From: Lachnospiraceae bacterium
GTDB lineage: Bacteria; Bacillota; Clostridia; Lachnospirales; Lachnospiraceae
Assembly (NCBI GenBank): GCA_029008875.1
Contig: JAQXJP010000007.1
Coordinates: forward strand, 20,675 to 84,674
Direction of reading: 5' to 3'
Length of the DNA: 64,000 bases
In this document: positions 17,154 to 26,549 of the stretch, in pieces
How positions within the stretch are numbered: the first letter of the stretch is position 1
How the letters are laid out: every line of letters begins with the position of its first letter
Position numbers and translations under genes: made by a program
Notes under the pieces: generated by a model
Database searches by the model: none
Told to the model about the DNA's origin: nothing
What the model saw: the letters and a program-made list of their open reading frames with translations, nothing else

Positions 17154-19073
17154 TTATTCTTCCAATACCAGTTCATCCACCGATTCCAGCAGTCCCGTGT
17201 CCAGAAGAGCATCAATGATATTGGTGCAATCCTCATTAAAGCATATCCAAATATCGGAGTTGTTATACATGGCATCCTCCATATAGCCGCTCTCGTCATC
17301 CCCATAGTAATAGACGAAAGCACCCACATTTGCGTAATAGGAATCCGACTGTTCTATTTCATCCATGTATTGCCGCTGTGCCCTTACCTCCAGATAGGCC
17401 GCATAGGATTTTTTCCCGCCGCCCAGAGCCTTCGGAGGATAGAGGATGCTCGACTGCAGATTTCCCTCCTCCACATCCCGCTGGATTGCCTTTACCAGTT
17501 TTTGTACATCAGCGCCGTCCGCTTCCCGGTTTTCGGAGTAATACCAGTCGGAGTCATAGATTTGAAGGCTGGCGTAATCGTACTGATCTTCCATCTCATA
17601 GAGTCCCGGTAAAAATCCCGGCACAAAATGCTCCGGATCCGACTCAAAAGCCAACAGCTTCTCCGTCAATGCCAAGGTCTCATCCTTGATCGGGTAATTG
17701 TAACGGCGGGAAACCGTCTTTCCATTCTTCAACTTGTAGGTGATGGAAAACCATCTGCTCTCCTCGTCGCCGTTTGCGTATTCCCTCATAACGTCCCGGT
17801 TCTCCACCGCCAGCCGGTGCATTTCCATAACGCTGTCGATTTCATCCCCGTTCACCTTCACGTTGATGTAATCATCCACGGAAACACTCTCAATCTGGTC
17901 TGCCTCAGGAATATAGCAGGTTTCCTTGTACGCTTCATAGTAGCTTCCGCCGAAAATTGCAAGCATAAGCACCAGGAAGGCTGCCCCTTCCCCGAAAAGG
18001 CGCTTGGAAAACACCTTGAATTTCTTCTGCACAAACATTTCCGCAATCAAAAATCCCAGTGCGCCGAACAGGGTCCATTCCACAAGATAGAATGCCACGC
18101 TGAAATGGTTCATCGCGTCGTATACCACATACTCCCCAAGCCATGCCAAGAAAACGCCGATGCCGATGCCGACACCCCATCGCAATACCGGCTTCAGGCA
18201 GGAGAATACCACCAGATCCCCCGCTTTTTCCATCTGCCGTTTCTTGTAAATCAGATAGCTTGCGGCAAGGAGCACCAATCCCACCGCAAAATAGATTGCA
18301 ACCGCTCCGCCGCCCACGAAGGTGATTCCGTCACAACGGTAGATTTTATCCACCCCATCAAGGGCATAGTGCACCCGGAAAAACACCCGGCGCATCAGGT
18401 AGTACAGCGGTGACAACCAACTGGCCTCAAACACGCGAAAGCCTTCAAAACTCAAACCGTATCCCATGCTGACCACCACCAGACGAACCAGCGCGCAGAT
18501 ACCCACATAAATCAGATTCCCTACGAGGAAAAACACCGGGACCGCAAACATCTGTCCCGTCAGCATTACGCAAAACACAACCAAAGAAAACATAAAAACA
18601 GCATAGGCAACCATAACCACTAGCCAGATTCCCAAATATTCCACATGGGGAGCGCCAAATCCCAGACACACCATCACTCCAAACAAAAAGGTGAGAATCA
18701 GCGGCACAATCAAAAACGCCAGCCCTGTAATCAGATTGGTGACATACAACTCTCCCCTGGTCACCGGAAAGGCGTGCATCATATTTGCGCTTCGGGCCTG
18801 AAACAGATAGTGGAACACCGCCATTCCCGTCAACAAAGCCATGGCGCACACAATCAGCAATCCGGTCTGCAGATCCAGCACATTCCCCACAACCTCATAA
18901 GCATCGCTCTGTGAAATTTCCCGGTTCCACTTCAGAATATATTGAAACCGCAGCCACAGAGAACCCGGTATCGTAAAGAGCAGTGCCAGCAGGTAGATTG
19001 CCCAAAGGGGCCAAAACAGCGTCACATTCTTGCGAAACAGGGTAAAATTAAAACAGGATGTCTTTGACTTCAT
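17154..19073 (-). CDS. ABC transporter permease, probably DUF6449 type
   Basis: This 639-residue protein has about ten hydrophobic segments in its first 390 residues and a soluble C-terminal part of about 240 residues rich in acidic residues and tyrosine (for example EMEDQYDYASLQIYDSDWYY). It is the membrane partner of the ATPase gene that overlaps it by 26 bp. The start at 19073 is preceded by GGAGG; a longer frame to 19130 lies deep in the ATPase gene. With the GntR regulator it forms a YtrA-like regulated exporter unit of a kind often linked to cell envelope stress. The DUF name is recalled rather than checked. Confidence 0.8.
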   Translation of the reverse strand: MKSKTSCFNFTLFRKNVTLFWPLWAIYLLALLFTIPGSLWLRFQYILKWNREISQSDAYEVVGNVLDLQTGLLIVCAMALLTGMAVFHYLFQARSANMMHAFPVTRGELYVTNLITGLAFLIVPLILTFLFGVMVCLGFGAPHVEYLGIWLVVMVAYAVFMFSLVVFCVMLTGQMFAVPVFFLVGNLIYVGICALVRLVVVSMGYGLSFEGFRVFEASWLSPLYYLMRRVFFRVHYALDGVDKIYRCDGITFVGGGAVAIYFAVGLVLLAASYLIYKKRQMEKAGDLVVFSCLKPVLRWGVGIGIGVFLAWLGEYVVYDAMNHFSVAFYLVEWTLFGALGFLIAEMFVQKKFKVFSKRLFGEGAAFLVLMLAIFGGSYYEAYKETCYIPEADQIESVSVDDYINVKVNGDEIDSVMEMHRLAVENRDVMREYANGDEESRWFSITYKLKNGKTVSRRYNYPIKDETLALTEKLLAFESDPEHFVPGFLPGLYEMEDQYDYASLQIYDSDWYYSENREADGADVQKLVKAIQRDVEEGNLQSSILYPPKALGGGKKSYAAYLEVRAQRQYMDEIEQSDSYYANVGAFVYYYGDDESGYMEDAMYNNSDIWICFNEDCTNIIDALLDTGLLESVDELVLEE

Positions 19074-19953
19074 AATTGTTTCCTCCCATTTCATAGATAA
19101 AGATTTCTTCCAGGGTGAGGGGAAGCACATCCACGATAGCCATCCGATCCCCCTCTGTCATGATTGCTCCCGCTGCCTCCTTGGGGTTGCCCTTTACGAT
19201 CATGGTGTACACACGCCCGGTGTTGGACATGTGAAGCACCTCAAATTCCGGGGAAAGTTTCGGCATTCCCACCTGGCAAGCCACCTGTATCTTGCTGATG
19301 TTCCCCTGCAACTCGCTCAGGGAACGCTCCACGATAATTTTTCCCTTGTTCATGATGCCCACATGGTCGCAGACATCCTCCAACTCCCGCAGATTGTGGG
19401 AGGATACCAAAACCGTCATTTCCATCTCCCCCACCGCGGAGATCAGAAGGTTCCAGATCTGTCGACGCATCACCGGGTCCAGTCCGTCCACCGGTTCATC
19501 CAAGATCATAATCTCAGGCCTGCAGGAAATGGCAAGCCAAAACGCCACCTGCTTTTGCATTCCCTTGGACAACTGACGAATGTTTCTCCGCATATCAATA
19601 TTCGGAAAATACTCCTGCATACGAAAAAACATTTTCTCGTCAAAACTGGGATACAATCCCCGATAAAATTTCATCATCTCCCTGGTATCTGCCTGGGCAA
19701 AAAAGAAAAAATCATCCGGAATAAAAGCGATTCTCTCCTTCACCCTGCGATTCTCAAAAATCGGTTCCCCCGCGATGCGGATATCCCCCGCATCCTGGCG
19801 ATAGATTCCTGTGAGATGGCGAATCAGGGTGGATTTCCCCGCTCCGTTTGGTCCCACGAGACCATAGATATTTCCTTTTCCGACATGCATATTTACGCCG
19901 TCCAGGGCGCGAAATCCGTCGAATTTCTTTACCACCTGTTCTACTTTAATCAT
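19048..19953 (-). CDS. ABC transporter ATP-binding protein
   Basis: The 301-residue ATPase has Walker A GPNGAGKST (about 34-42), the signature QLSKGMQKQVAFWLA, Walker B IMILDEPVDGLDPV and the H-loop VSSHNLRE. It is of the drug/antimicrobial-peptide exporter type and pairs with the downstream permease. It begins within the end of the GntR regulator gene (8-bp overlap). This order, GntR-ATPase-permease, matches ytr-type operons repressed by a GntR protein of the YtrA subfamily. Confidence 0.9.
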   Translation of the reverse strand: MIKVEQVVKKFDGFRALDGVNMHVGKGNIYGLVGPNGAGKSTLIRHLTGIYRQDAGDIRIAGEPIFENRRVKERIAFIPDDFFFFAQADTREMMKFYRGLYPSFDEKMFFRMQEYFPNIDMRRNIRQLSKGMQKQVAFWLAISCRPEIMILDEPVDGLDPVMRRQIWNLLISAVGEMEMTVLVSSHNLRELEDVCDHVGIMNKGKIIVERSLSELQGNISKIQVACQVGMPKLSPEFEVLHMSNTGRVYTMIVKGNPKEAAGAIMTEGDRMAIVDVLPLTLEEIFIYEMGGNNYEVKDILF

Positions 19954-20323
19954 GGTTCTCCCTCCGCACTTGTATTTGCGTCACACGCCCAATCAGTTCT
20001 TCCCCCGACACGGATAAAAAGAACAATTCCGAAACCAGCGCATCGAAGGAATCCAACAATTCCTCCGTTCTCTCCTGTGTAACATGAATCTCCTCCGCCA
20101 CAAAAGTGCCTTTTCCGTTTTCCGAACGGAGATATCCCTCCGCCTCCAAATCCCGGTAGGCTCTGGAAATCGTATTGGGATTGATGGTCAGTTTGGCCGC
20201 CAGTTCCCGGACGGAAGGAAGCTTCTCTCCCGGAAGCAGTGCCTCTGCCACAATCAGTTTTCGAATGCCATCCTTCACCTGCTCATAGATAGGTTTTGCA
20301 TCTCGATAGTTTAACTGAATCAA
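19946..20323 (-). CDS. GntR family regulator, YtrA subfamily
   Basis: At 125 residues it is a typical short YtrA-type regulator: an N-terminal winged helix-turn-helix (PIYEQVKDGIRKLI ... LPSVRELAAKL ... NTISRAYRDLEAEGYL) and a short helical dimerisation tail with no large ligand domain. The start codon is TTG at 20323, with GGGAGGG upstream; no ATG fits. It most likely represses its own operon through the palindromes at 20346-20403. The inducer is unknown, with envelope-active agents being the precedent in Bacillus. Confidence 0.88.
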   Translation of the reverse strand: MIQLNYRDAKPIYEQVKDGIRKLIVAEALLPGEKLPSVRELAAKLTINPNTISRAYRDLEAEGYLRSENGKGTFVAEEIHVTQERTEELLDSFDALVSELFFLSVSGEELIGRVTQIQVRRENHD

Positions 20324-20345
20324 TTACATATCCCTCCCACAAAAA

Positions 20346-20403
20346 TACACTCTATCAAAAACGATAGAGTGTACTATCACAATTGATACACTATCAGTGT
20401 ATC
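20346..20403. promoter_or_regulatory. Twin palindromic operators of the GntR/ABC operon
   Basis: Two palindromes lie just upstream of the GntR gene: TACACTCTATC (20346-20356) with GATAGAGTGTA (20363-20373), 11-bp arms; and GATACAC (20385-20391) with GTGTATC (20397-20403). Both share a core GTGTA/TACAC and ATC/GAT elements. Their place directly before a YtrA-type regulator suggests autoregulation. A clear promoter box could not be set with confidence. Confidence 0.7.
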
Positions 20404-20445
20404 ACATACCCTTCAAAATACAATGAAGTTAAAGGGAAGAAATTC

Positions 20446-21492
20446 TTAGGATTTTCTTAATGTGTCCGTGTACGCGGCAATCAGCTTCAGCGTGTTCTCC
20501 ACACCGTCCCTGTGGCTGCGCTCGTATCCGTGGGAGGCATACACCCCAGCCCCAATCAGACCGTGTCTGATATCATATCCCGCCGTCAGGGTGCAATCCA
20601 CATCGGAACCGTAATAGGGATACACATCCACCGCGTAGCCCAGCTTCTCCCTCTTGGCCGCCGCCATCAGGTTGGATACCACCTCGTAATTGTAGGGTCC
20701 CCTGGAATCCTTGGCGCAGATGGACACCAGATGCTCGTCGCATTTCAGCCCGTCGCCCACGCAACCCATATCCACAGAGATCATCTCCGTCACGCCCGCC
20801 GGAAGAGATGCGGCGCCGCCGTGGCCCACCTCCTCATACACGGTAATATGGTGGTAAATCCTCTTTTGGGGTTGCACCTGTTCCTCCTTCAAGTACTTTG
20901 CATATCCCAGCAGAATTCCCACGCTCAATTTGTCATCCAGAAAACGGCTCTTGATGTATCCGGACTCTGTCACCCGGGTTCTGGGGTCAAAGCACACGAT
21001 ATCCCCATTCTCAATGCCCAGTTTTCTGGTATCCTCCTCGGATTTTACCGGCTCATCGATGACAACCTCCATGTCCTTGTATTCCCGCTTTGCGTCACTG
21101 TAGTCACCGTTCACGTGGATGGAGGCATTGTCCAGCTGGAAGGTTCCCTCGTAGATACCGTTGTTCTTGGTGATGATTTTTACATTTTCCGCCTCCCCGT
21201 TGTTGGGGTTCATTCCACCCAGCGGGGAAAGTCGTAAGTACCCGTTACTTTTAATCTCACAGACCATTCCCCCAAGCGTATCGGTATGGGCGGCAAGCAC
21301 CAGTCCGTCCTCCTTATCTTCTCCTCCCAGATCCACAATCACACCGCCCTTGACGGTTACTGTGGGCACGAATCCCAGGCTCTCGTACTCCTTACAGATA
21401 AACTCTACCGCGTTTGCCGTGTAGCCGGTGGGACTGTCGATGGACAACAATTTTTGTGTCACATCCATGATATAGTCCACATACTTTTTCAT
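20446..21492 (-). CDS. M42 family metallopeptidase (glutamyl aminopeptidase-like)
   Basis: The 348-residue protein has the M42 cocatalytic metal motifs: AAHTDTLGGMV (His and Asp), LDDKLSVG, YEEVGHGG (the catalytic Glu pair) and a C-terminal YASHGYERSH with a metal-binding His. These enzymes cut N-terminal residues from peptides in the cytoplasm and form large tetrahedral dodecamers. The start at 21492 has AAGGAG 8 bp upstream. It lies 19 bp after pgeF in the same direction; no specific pathway link is evident. Confidence 0.88.
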   Translation of the reverse strand: MKKYVDYIMDVTQKLLSIDSPTGYTANAVEFICKEYESLGFVPTVTVKGGVIVDLGGEDKEDGLVLAAHTDTLGGMVCEIKSNGYLRLSPLGGMNPNNGEAENVKIITKNNGIYEGTFQLDNASIHVNGDYSDAKREYKDMEVVIDEPVKSEEDTRKLGIENGDIVCFDPRTRVTESGYIKSRFLDDKLSVGILLGYAKYLKEEQVQPQKRIYHHITVYEEVGHGGAASLPAGVTEMISVDMGCVGDGLKCDEHLVSICAKDSRGPYNYEVVSNLMAAAKREKLGYAVDVYPYYGSDVDCTLTAGYDIRHGLIGAGVYASHGYERSHRDGVENTLKLIAAYTDTLRKS

Positions 21493-21511
21493 GTCATTAT
21501 CTCCTTCCATT

Positions 21512-22378
21512 TCACGGGCGAATCATCAAAAAAGCGCCCAGATTTCCCCTCTTGCCACAGCTTGCCCGATGGGAAAAAAGCAATTGCGGGTTACAGCAGG
21601 TACAGATATCGGTGGTTATGATATTCTCCGGCAAAACTCCCGCCTCCCGCAGCACAATCTCGTTTGCCCTCCAGAGGTTCAGCAAATACTTGGGATTTCC
21701 GTCCCCATCCGGCCCTTTCTCCGCCAGTATTTCTTCCTCCATCCCTTCGAAAGCCTTGGAAAAAGGTACCGCAACGTCCTCCCCCACCTCATAGCAGGCT
21801 CCACAGATGGATGGTCCGATGGCCACAATGACATGGGCGGGTTCCGTCCCAAACTCCCGGTGCATGGCTTCCACGGTGCATTTTCCCATGCGCTCCACCG
21901 TCCCCCGCCACCCGGAATGGCTAAGACCGATGGCACGGTGAACCGGGTCCACAAAATAGAGAGGAACACAGTCCGCGTAAAAAGTGGCAAGCGCAACTCC
22001 CGGCTCATTGGTGATCAGGCCGTCCACGTCGGTGTAAGGCCTGGGCTTTGTCACTCCGTTGCCCCCATCCGCTTTCCCCACCCGAATCACGTTGGTGGTG
22101 TGGGTCTGGTCCGACGTCACAATCTGATCCGGGGTTATCCCCAGAAAATCCGCAATTCTGCCGTAGTTTGCCGCAACCTTCCGCTCCTCATCCCCTCTTG
22201 TAAAGCTCAAATTCAGGGAGGCGAACATTCCCTCACTGACGCCTCCCATTCTTGTGGTAAAACAATGGGACACCATCCCGGTCTCGTTGATTTTCCGAAA
22301 CTGCAACAGGGGGAGTTCATATTTGCCGAAGGCATCCTCCCCGCGATGGATGGCCCATGAAAAAACCGATTGCTTCAT
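21512..22378 (-). CDS. pgeF: Peptidoglycan editing factor PgeF (YfiH/DUF152)
   Basis: The 288-residue protein has the family signatures DCVPLYFVDP and GLSHSGWRGTVERM, whose Cys and His residues bind a metal, and ICGACYEVGEDV. PgeF removes mis-incorporated residues from peptidoglycan precursors; the family was earlier annotated as laccase or polyphenol oxidase, and purine nucleoside activity has also been reported. The gene is between yraN and the M42 peptidase. Length is close to the family norm. Confidence 0.9.
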   Translation of the reverse strand: MKQSVFSWAIHRGEDAFGKYELPLLQFRKINETGMVSHCFTTRMGGVSEGMFASLNLSFTRGDEERKVAANYGRIADFLGITPDQIVTSDQTHTTNVIRVGKADGGNGVTKPRPYTDVDGLITNEPGVALATFYADCVPLYFVDPVHRAIGLSHSGWRGTVERMGKCTVEAMHREFGTEPAHVIVAIGPSICGACYEVGEDVAVPFSKAFEGMEEEILAEKGPDGDGNPKYLLNLWRANEIVLREAGVLPENIITTDICTCCNPQLLFSHRASCGKRGNLGAFLMIRP

Positions 22379-22397
22379 ATGATAATATAATTTCCTT

Positions 22398-22769
22398 TCA
22401 TCCTACAAATTCAAAAGCATTTTCCACATGCTCTAACCTGCCGTCCCCATACACTGCAATCACATCGAAGCGGAAGCTTTGATCCTCCCCAAGCCCCCGC
22501 ACGGAGCAGTAGAATAATGCCACACGGCTAATCTTTCTCTGTTTTTGATAGTTGACTGCCTCCAAAGGATTGCCGCAAGCGGCACTGTTTCGAAACTTCA
22601 CCTCGTGAAAGACGATGGTATCCCCATCCCGGGAGATAATATCAATCTCCCCGTACCGATTCCGGTAATTGCGTTCCAGAATAAGGTGACCTCTGCTCTC
22701 CAGGTAATCGGCCGCCATCTGCTCGTACCCCGCGCCAACGCTCCGGTTGTTCCTCCTACAGGTATCCAT
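22398..22769 (-). CDS. YraN family endonuclease-like protein
   Basis: The 123-residue protein has the YraN/UPF0102 nuclease-like core YRNRYGEIDII...FHEVKFR, in which the Glu, Asp and EVK residues align with the restriction-endonuclease active site. The cellular role is unknown although the gene commonly neighbours rnhB, as here. It overlaps the FlhB-like gene by 14 bp. A Cys-Arg-rich start (MDTCRRNNRS) is unusual but the binding site within the overlap supports it. Confidence 0.88.
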   Translation of the reverse strand: MDTCRRNNRSVGAGYEQMAADYLESRGHLILERNYRNRYGEIDIISRDGDTIVFHEVKFRNSAACGNPLEAVNYQKQRKISRVALFYCSVRGLGEDQSFRFDVIAVYGDGRLEHVENAFEFVG

Positions 22770-23076
22770 CCAATTTTCCCTTCATGCGATCCATATCGTC
22801 CACGAACACCAAAATCTCCGCCACCACCTCGTACAATTCCGGTGGAATCATATCCCCGATTTTCAGTTTTGACAGGGTGTCCGCAAGTTTTCCGTCCTTG
22901 TACAAGGGAACGTCATTCTCCTTGGCGGTCTCGATAATCTTGTCCGCCACTGCCCCCGTTCCGGTGGCAAGAATTTTGGGAGCCTGCTCCCCAGGAACAT
23001 ATGCCACTGCCACTGCAGTTTTCTTATCCTCGTCTTTTTTGGGAAAGAGAGGTCGAAACCCTTTTTCCTGTGCCAT
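22756..23076 (-). CDS. FlhB C-terminal domain-like (EscU/YscU export switch) protein
   Basis: This 106-residue soluble protein corresponds to the cytoplasmic C-terminal domain of FlhB only, as in the stand-alone FhlB/YlqH proteins next to rnhB in Bacillus. It has the conserved AVAVAYVPGEQAPKILATG strand and DVPLYKD and GDMIPPELYEVVAEIL parts, but no NPTH autocleavage site. In Bacillus such proteins can partly replace FlhB C-terminus in flagellar export. The FliK-like gene is directly upstream, so the two probably act together. Confidence 0.85.
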   Translation of the reverse strand: MAQEKGFRPLFPKKDEDKKTAVAVAYVPGEQAPKILATGTGAVADKIIETAKENDVPLYKDGKLADTLSKLKIGDMIPPELYEVVAEILVFVDDMDRMKGKLDGYL

Positions 23077-23077
23077 A

Positions 23078-24862
23078 CTATGCCCTCATATCAAAGGAAT
23101 AACGGTGTACCAGCCCGGCGGATGGAGTATCCTTTTTCAAAAAGTCTTCCACAAAATTCACGCTCTTCCCCTCGTTTGCAACCGTGACATTACAATTGTA
23201 ACCCTTTTCCCTAAGCCTTGCCTCCAACCGGGGGACATATGCGTTCACCAGATTGTAGGTCTTGTCATTGTCAAAATAAAACTTGGTATCCACCTGTTTG
23301 CCCCGCATGCGCACGGAGACGTCCGTAGACCCCAGATGATCCATATCCAAGTGTAAAAAAGCCGACAGTTCCTCGCCCCCGGCCTGCAGATTCTTCTTGT
23401 TGGTGTAGACATACAACTCCCCGCTGGCGTTCTGCCCGGAAAGTTTCAGAGGAATCTGCACGTAGGTGTAGGCCTGGTTAATCTCGTTCATGAACTGGAT
23501 ATTGTTGCGAATATCCGCGGCAAGCTGGGAGATGTTCTGTGACTCCTGCCCGCTCACCTTCACGATGCTCTCAATCCGCTCCAGCTGGCTCTCCATCTTC
23601 TCGTAAAGTTTGCTCACCTTATCACTTACGCCCAAATCTTTCGGCTTTAAGAGCCACTGCTGCTCCATGGCATCCCTGACCAGCGCCTGGAATCCCCTGC
23701 CGGAAAACAGTGCCAACAGCAATTTTTGCTCCATAGCGCCGGAGTTGGCCAGCATATCCCGGATGGCTCCCAGCACTGCTACCGTGCTGTCCGTCGCCGC
23801 AAACTGCACACCGCTTAAGGGAACCGAAGTTTCCCCGTTTTCCCCTTCCGCAGCCTGAAGTTCCTGCCCCAGAAGATGATTAATCTGGGCATTCAACTCC
23901 CTCAATTCCCCTTTGCTCATGACGCTCCCCAGGGTGAAAGGAATCGGAAGCAGTTGTCTGTTATCCGCGGTGATGGTCTCTCCCTGTCCGCCCTGATTGG
24001 CTTCCACGCCCGGGCCGGCTTCCTCGCCTGGTTTCTCTGCCGGATTGCCCTCCGCCAATGTCTCTACAGCGGTAGCCTCTACAGGATTGCCATCCGCATC
24101 CAACATCTCGTCAGCCACCAGATTCAGGGACTCCCCGTTTATCATCTGTGCCAATTCCCCGGGAATCTCCACCTCGCCGGATAGACCTTCCGTGATGACG
24201 GAAAGCATCTCCCGCCCCATATCCTGTATCTGTTTAGCCGGGAGATTCTCGGAGATGAGTGTCTTGGGAAGCTCCATAATAAAATCATCCATAGCGCTCA
24301 CAATCGCCTGTTTATCCGCCATGTAATTCTGGAATTGGGAAGTGAATTCCGTCGTTGTGGGAATTCCCAGCTTTTGCATCTGTACCAGCGTCTGCACATC
24401 CACATCCCCGTTGGCCGAAACCACACGGTACATCTCATTCAGGCTGGCCTTGTCGATGGACATCTGTTGCTCCATCATGGCATTCACCATGGACAGATTG
24501 CGCCCATCCACCGAGAGACCGGCAGCCTTCAGCGCATCCATCAGTGTGATGTTCATGCTGTTGCCCGCAACCGTGTAGGGTTTGATGGAAATAGTGCCCC
24601 CCTCGTTGGACTTCACCTGGAAAAACATGGACTGTCCCACAGTCAAAGACACTTTTCCCTCCAAACGGGCGGTGACCGTCTGTCCGTTGGAAAGCCCCAG
24701 CACTACCTGCCCGCTTTTCACGGAATTCACCGTTCCCTCGAAGATATTGCCGGCCCCCATATCCTTGATGGAGGACACAATCTTGCTCACCCCGGTGGTG
24801 CCCGTCATCTGGGGTCTCTCCGTAGAATTATGATATTGTCCCACCAAATCAGATATCTGCAT
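23078..24862 (-). CDS. FliK-like flagellar hook-length control domain protein
   Basis: The 594-residue protein has a C-terminal segment (about residues 480-570) resembling the FliK hook-length domain: a strand-rich stretch with LHLDMDHLGSTDVSVRMRG. A Glu/Gly/Asn-rich linker near residues 265-310 (EKPGEEAGPGVEANQGG) is typical of FliK's flexible ruler. The N-terminal part is unrecognised. It starts 42 bp after rnhB and ends 1 bp before the FlhB-like gene. No other flagellar gene is in the window, so whether the organism is flagellated cannot be said. Confidence 0.7.
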   Translation of the reverse strand: MQISDLVGQYHNSTERPQMTGTTGVSKIVSSIKDMGAGNIFEGTVNSVKSGQVVLGLSNGQTVTARLEGKVSLTVGQSMFFQVKSNEGGTISIKPYTVAGNSMNITLMDALKAAGLSVDGRNLSMVNAMMEQQMSIDKASLNEMYRVVSANGDVDVQTLVQMQKLGIPTTTEFTSQFQNYMADKQAIVSAMDDFIMELPKTLISENLPAKQIQDMGREMLSVITEGLSGEVEIPGELAQMINGESLNLVADEMLDADGNPVEATAVETLAEGNPAEKPGEEAGPGVEANQGGQGETITADNRQLLPIPFTLGSVMSKGELRELNAQINHLLGQELQAAEGENGETSVPLSGVQFAATDSTVAVLGAIRDMLANSGAMEQKLLLALFSGRGFQALVRDAMEQQWLLKPKDLGVSDKVSKLYEKMESQLERIESIVKVSGQESQNISQLAADIRNNIQFMNEINQAYTYVQIPLKLSGQNASGELYVYTNKKNLQAGGEELSAFLHLDMDHLGSTDVSVRMRGKQVDTKFYFDNDKTYNLVNAYVPRLEARLREKGYNCNVTVANEGKSVNFVEDFLKKDTPSAGLVHRYSFDMRA

Positions 24863-24904
24863 AGCAACCTCACATCACATCAAAACTATCTTATGTATCG
24901 GCAA

Positions 24905-25666
24905 TCATATAAAATTCTTAATGAAAGAGGCGCGGTGAATCGGGGATGGTCCCACTTCTTTCAGCGCCGCAATATGGTCCGGTGAACCATAGCCTTTATT
25001 GGATGCGAAATGGTATTCCGGCATAATCTTATCATACTCCACCATCAGTCGGTCCCTGGTAACTTTTGCTATGATGCTGGCAGCACCGATGGAGATGCTT
25101 TTTGCATCTCCCTTGATGATGGGAACCTGTTTGATCTCCACCTTCGGAATGGTCACCGCATCATTCAGCAGCAAGGTGGGTGCAACCTCAAGTTTTTGAA
25201 TCGCCTCCCGCATAGCCTCATAGGTGGCCTGAAGAATATTAATCTCATCAATTCTCTGGGGACTTGCCATTCCGATTCCTGTTGCAATGGCTTTTTCCAT
25301 GATGACATCGTACAATTCCTCTCTCTTTTTCTCGGAGAGTTTCTTGGAGTCATTGATGTAGAGAATATCACAGTCCTTGGGCAAAATCACTGCGCCCGCC
25401 ACAACGGGCCCGGCCAAAGGACCTCTGCCCACCTCGTCGATTCCGCAGATGAACTCGTAATCCGCATACTGCCTCTCGTACTCCCACAGCTTGTCCATGC
25501 GTGCCAGCTCCTGATTGTATTTTTCCAGTCGCTTCCGGGCGGTCTCCACCAGTTTCTGCACGCCGCCTCGCTTATCGGTGCTATATTCCTCAATAAATTC
25601 TTCCAGTTTTCTCTCATCGGTAACTGCCAACTGCTCTTTGATGGCTCCGACTGCCAACTCTGCCAT
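24905..25666 (-). CDS. rnhB: Ribonuclease HII
   Basis: The 253-residue enzyme contains the RNase HII active-site motif FICGIDEVGRGPLAGPVV and later KGDAKSISIGAASIIAKVTRD, supplying the carboxylates for metal binding. It excises ribonucleotides from DNA. About 70 extra residues precede the catalytic domain, a common Firmicutes N-terminal helical extension. I prefer the ATG at 25666 (GGGAG 8 bp upstream) over TTG at 25681. Confidence 0.93.
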   Translation of the reverse strand: MAELAVGAIKEQLAVTDERKLEEFIEEYSTDKRGGVQKLVETARKRLEKYNQELARMDKLWEYERQYADYEFICGIDEVGRGPLAGPVVAGAVILPKDCDILYINDSKKLSEKKREELYDVIMEKAIATGIGMASPQRIDEINILQATYEAMREAIQKLEVAPTLLLNDAVTIPKVEIKQVPIIKGDAKSISIGAASIIAKVTRDRLMVEYDKIMPEYHFASNKGYGSPDHIAALKEVGPSPIHRASFIKNFI

Positions 25667-25698
25667 ACGCTTCTCTCCCAATGTACCTTATCTGTCTC

Positions 25699-26538
25699 TC
25701 ATCTGCGATCCAAAGTAATGCGCCCCAAGGCACCGCTTCGAAATTCATCAATCAAAAGAGCTGCAGCCTTGCTGTAATCTATCTCTCCGCCCTTGCCAAC
25801 ACACATTCTCTTGGCGGCTATCCCGTACAGAATTGCCACATTCTCCTCTTGCTCATCCACCTCGTAGCGCGCAGTCAAAACACCGGGGTAATCCCTCTTT
25901 AGGCAGTCGATCAGCGAAATGGCAAGCTCATCGACATTGAGAATCTGGTCATTCATTGATCCCACAAGGGCAAGACGAAGCCCCACCGTCTGATCCTCAA
26001 ACTTCGGCCACAGGATTCCCGGAGTATCCAAGAGTTCCACATCCTTGTTCAGGCGAATCCACTGCTTTCCCTTGGTGACACCCGGCTTATTCCCGGTCTT
26101 GGCCACCGCTTTCCCCGCATAGGAATTGATGAAGGTGGATTTTCCCACATTGGGGATTCCCACCACCATAGCCCGCACCGGCCGGTTTTTGATTCCGCGC
26201 TTTCGGTCCCGCTCTATTTTCTCCTTACAGGCCTCCATCACCGCCTCTGTAATCTGCTTCATCCCGTTTTTGCGACGAGCGTCCAACGCCACCACGAAGA
26301 AGCCCTGTTGCCGGAAAAATTCACTCCACTTCCCGGTCTGGGCCTCGTCCGCCAGATCCGATTTGTTCATCAAAATCAGGCGGTATTTATTTTTTCCAAG
26401 TTCATCGATGTCCGGATTGCGGCTGGACACGGGAATTCTCGCATCCACCAGCTCAATCACCAGATCGATCAGCTTGATATCTTCCTGCATCTGCCTTCTG
26501 GCCTTGGTCATATGACCCGGATACCATTGAAAATTCAT
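25699..26538 (-). CDS. ylqF: Ribosome biogenesis GTPase YlqF/RbgA
   Basis: The 279-residue protein is a circularly permuted GTPase: the G4 motif NKSDLAD comes first (about 58-64), then G1 GIPNVGKSTF (about 128-137) and G3 DTPGILWP. It begins MNFQWYPGHMTKARRQM as in RbgA, which helps late assembly of the 50S subunit. It lies in the conserved rplS-lepB-ylqF-rnhB order, 11 bp after the signal peptidase homologue. Confidence 0.95.
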   Translation of the reverse strand: MNFQWYPGHMTKARRQMQEDIKLIDLVIELVDARIPVSSRNPDIDELGKNKYRLILMNKSDLADEAQTGKWSEFFRQQGFFVVALDARRKNGMKQITEAVMEACKEKIERDRKRGIKNRPVRAMVVGIPNVGKSTFINSYAGKAVAKTGNKPGVTKGKQWIRLNKDVELLDTPGILWPKFEDQTVGLRLALVGSMNDQILNVDELAISLIDCLKRDYPGVLTARYEVDEQEENVAILYGIAAKRMCVGKGGEIDYSKAAALLIDEFRSGALGRITLDRR

Positions 26539-26549
26539 ATACTCTCTCC

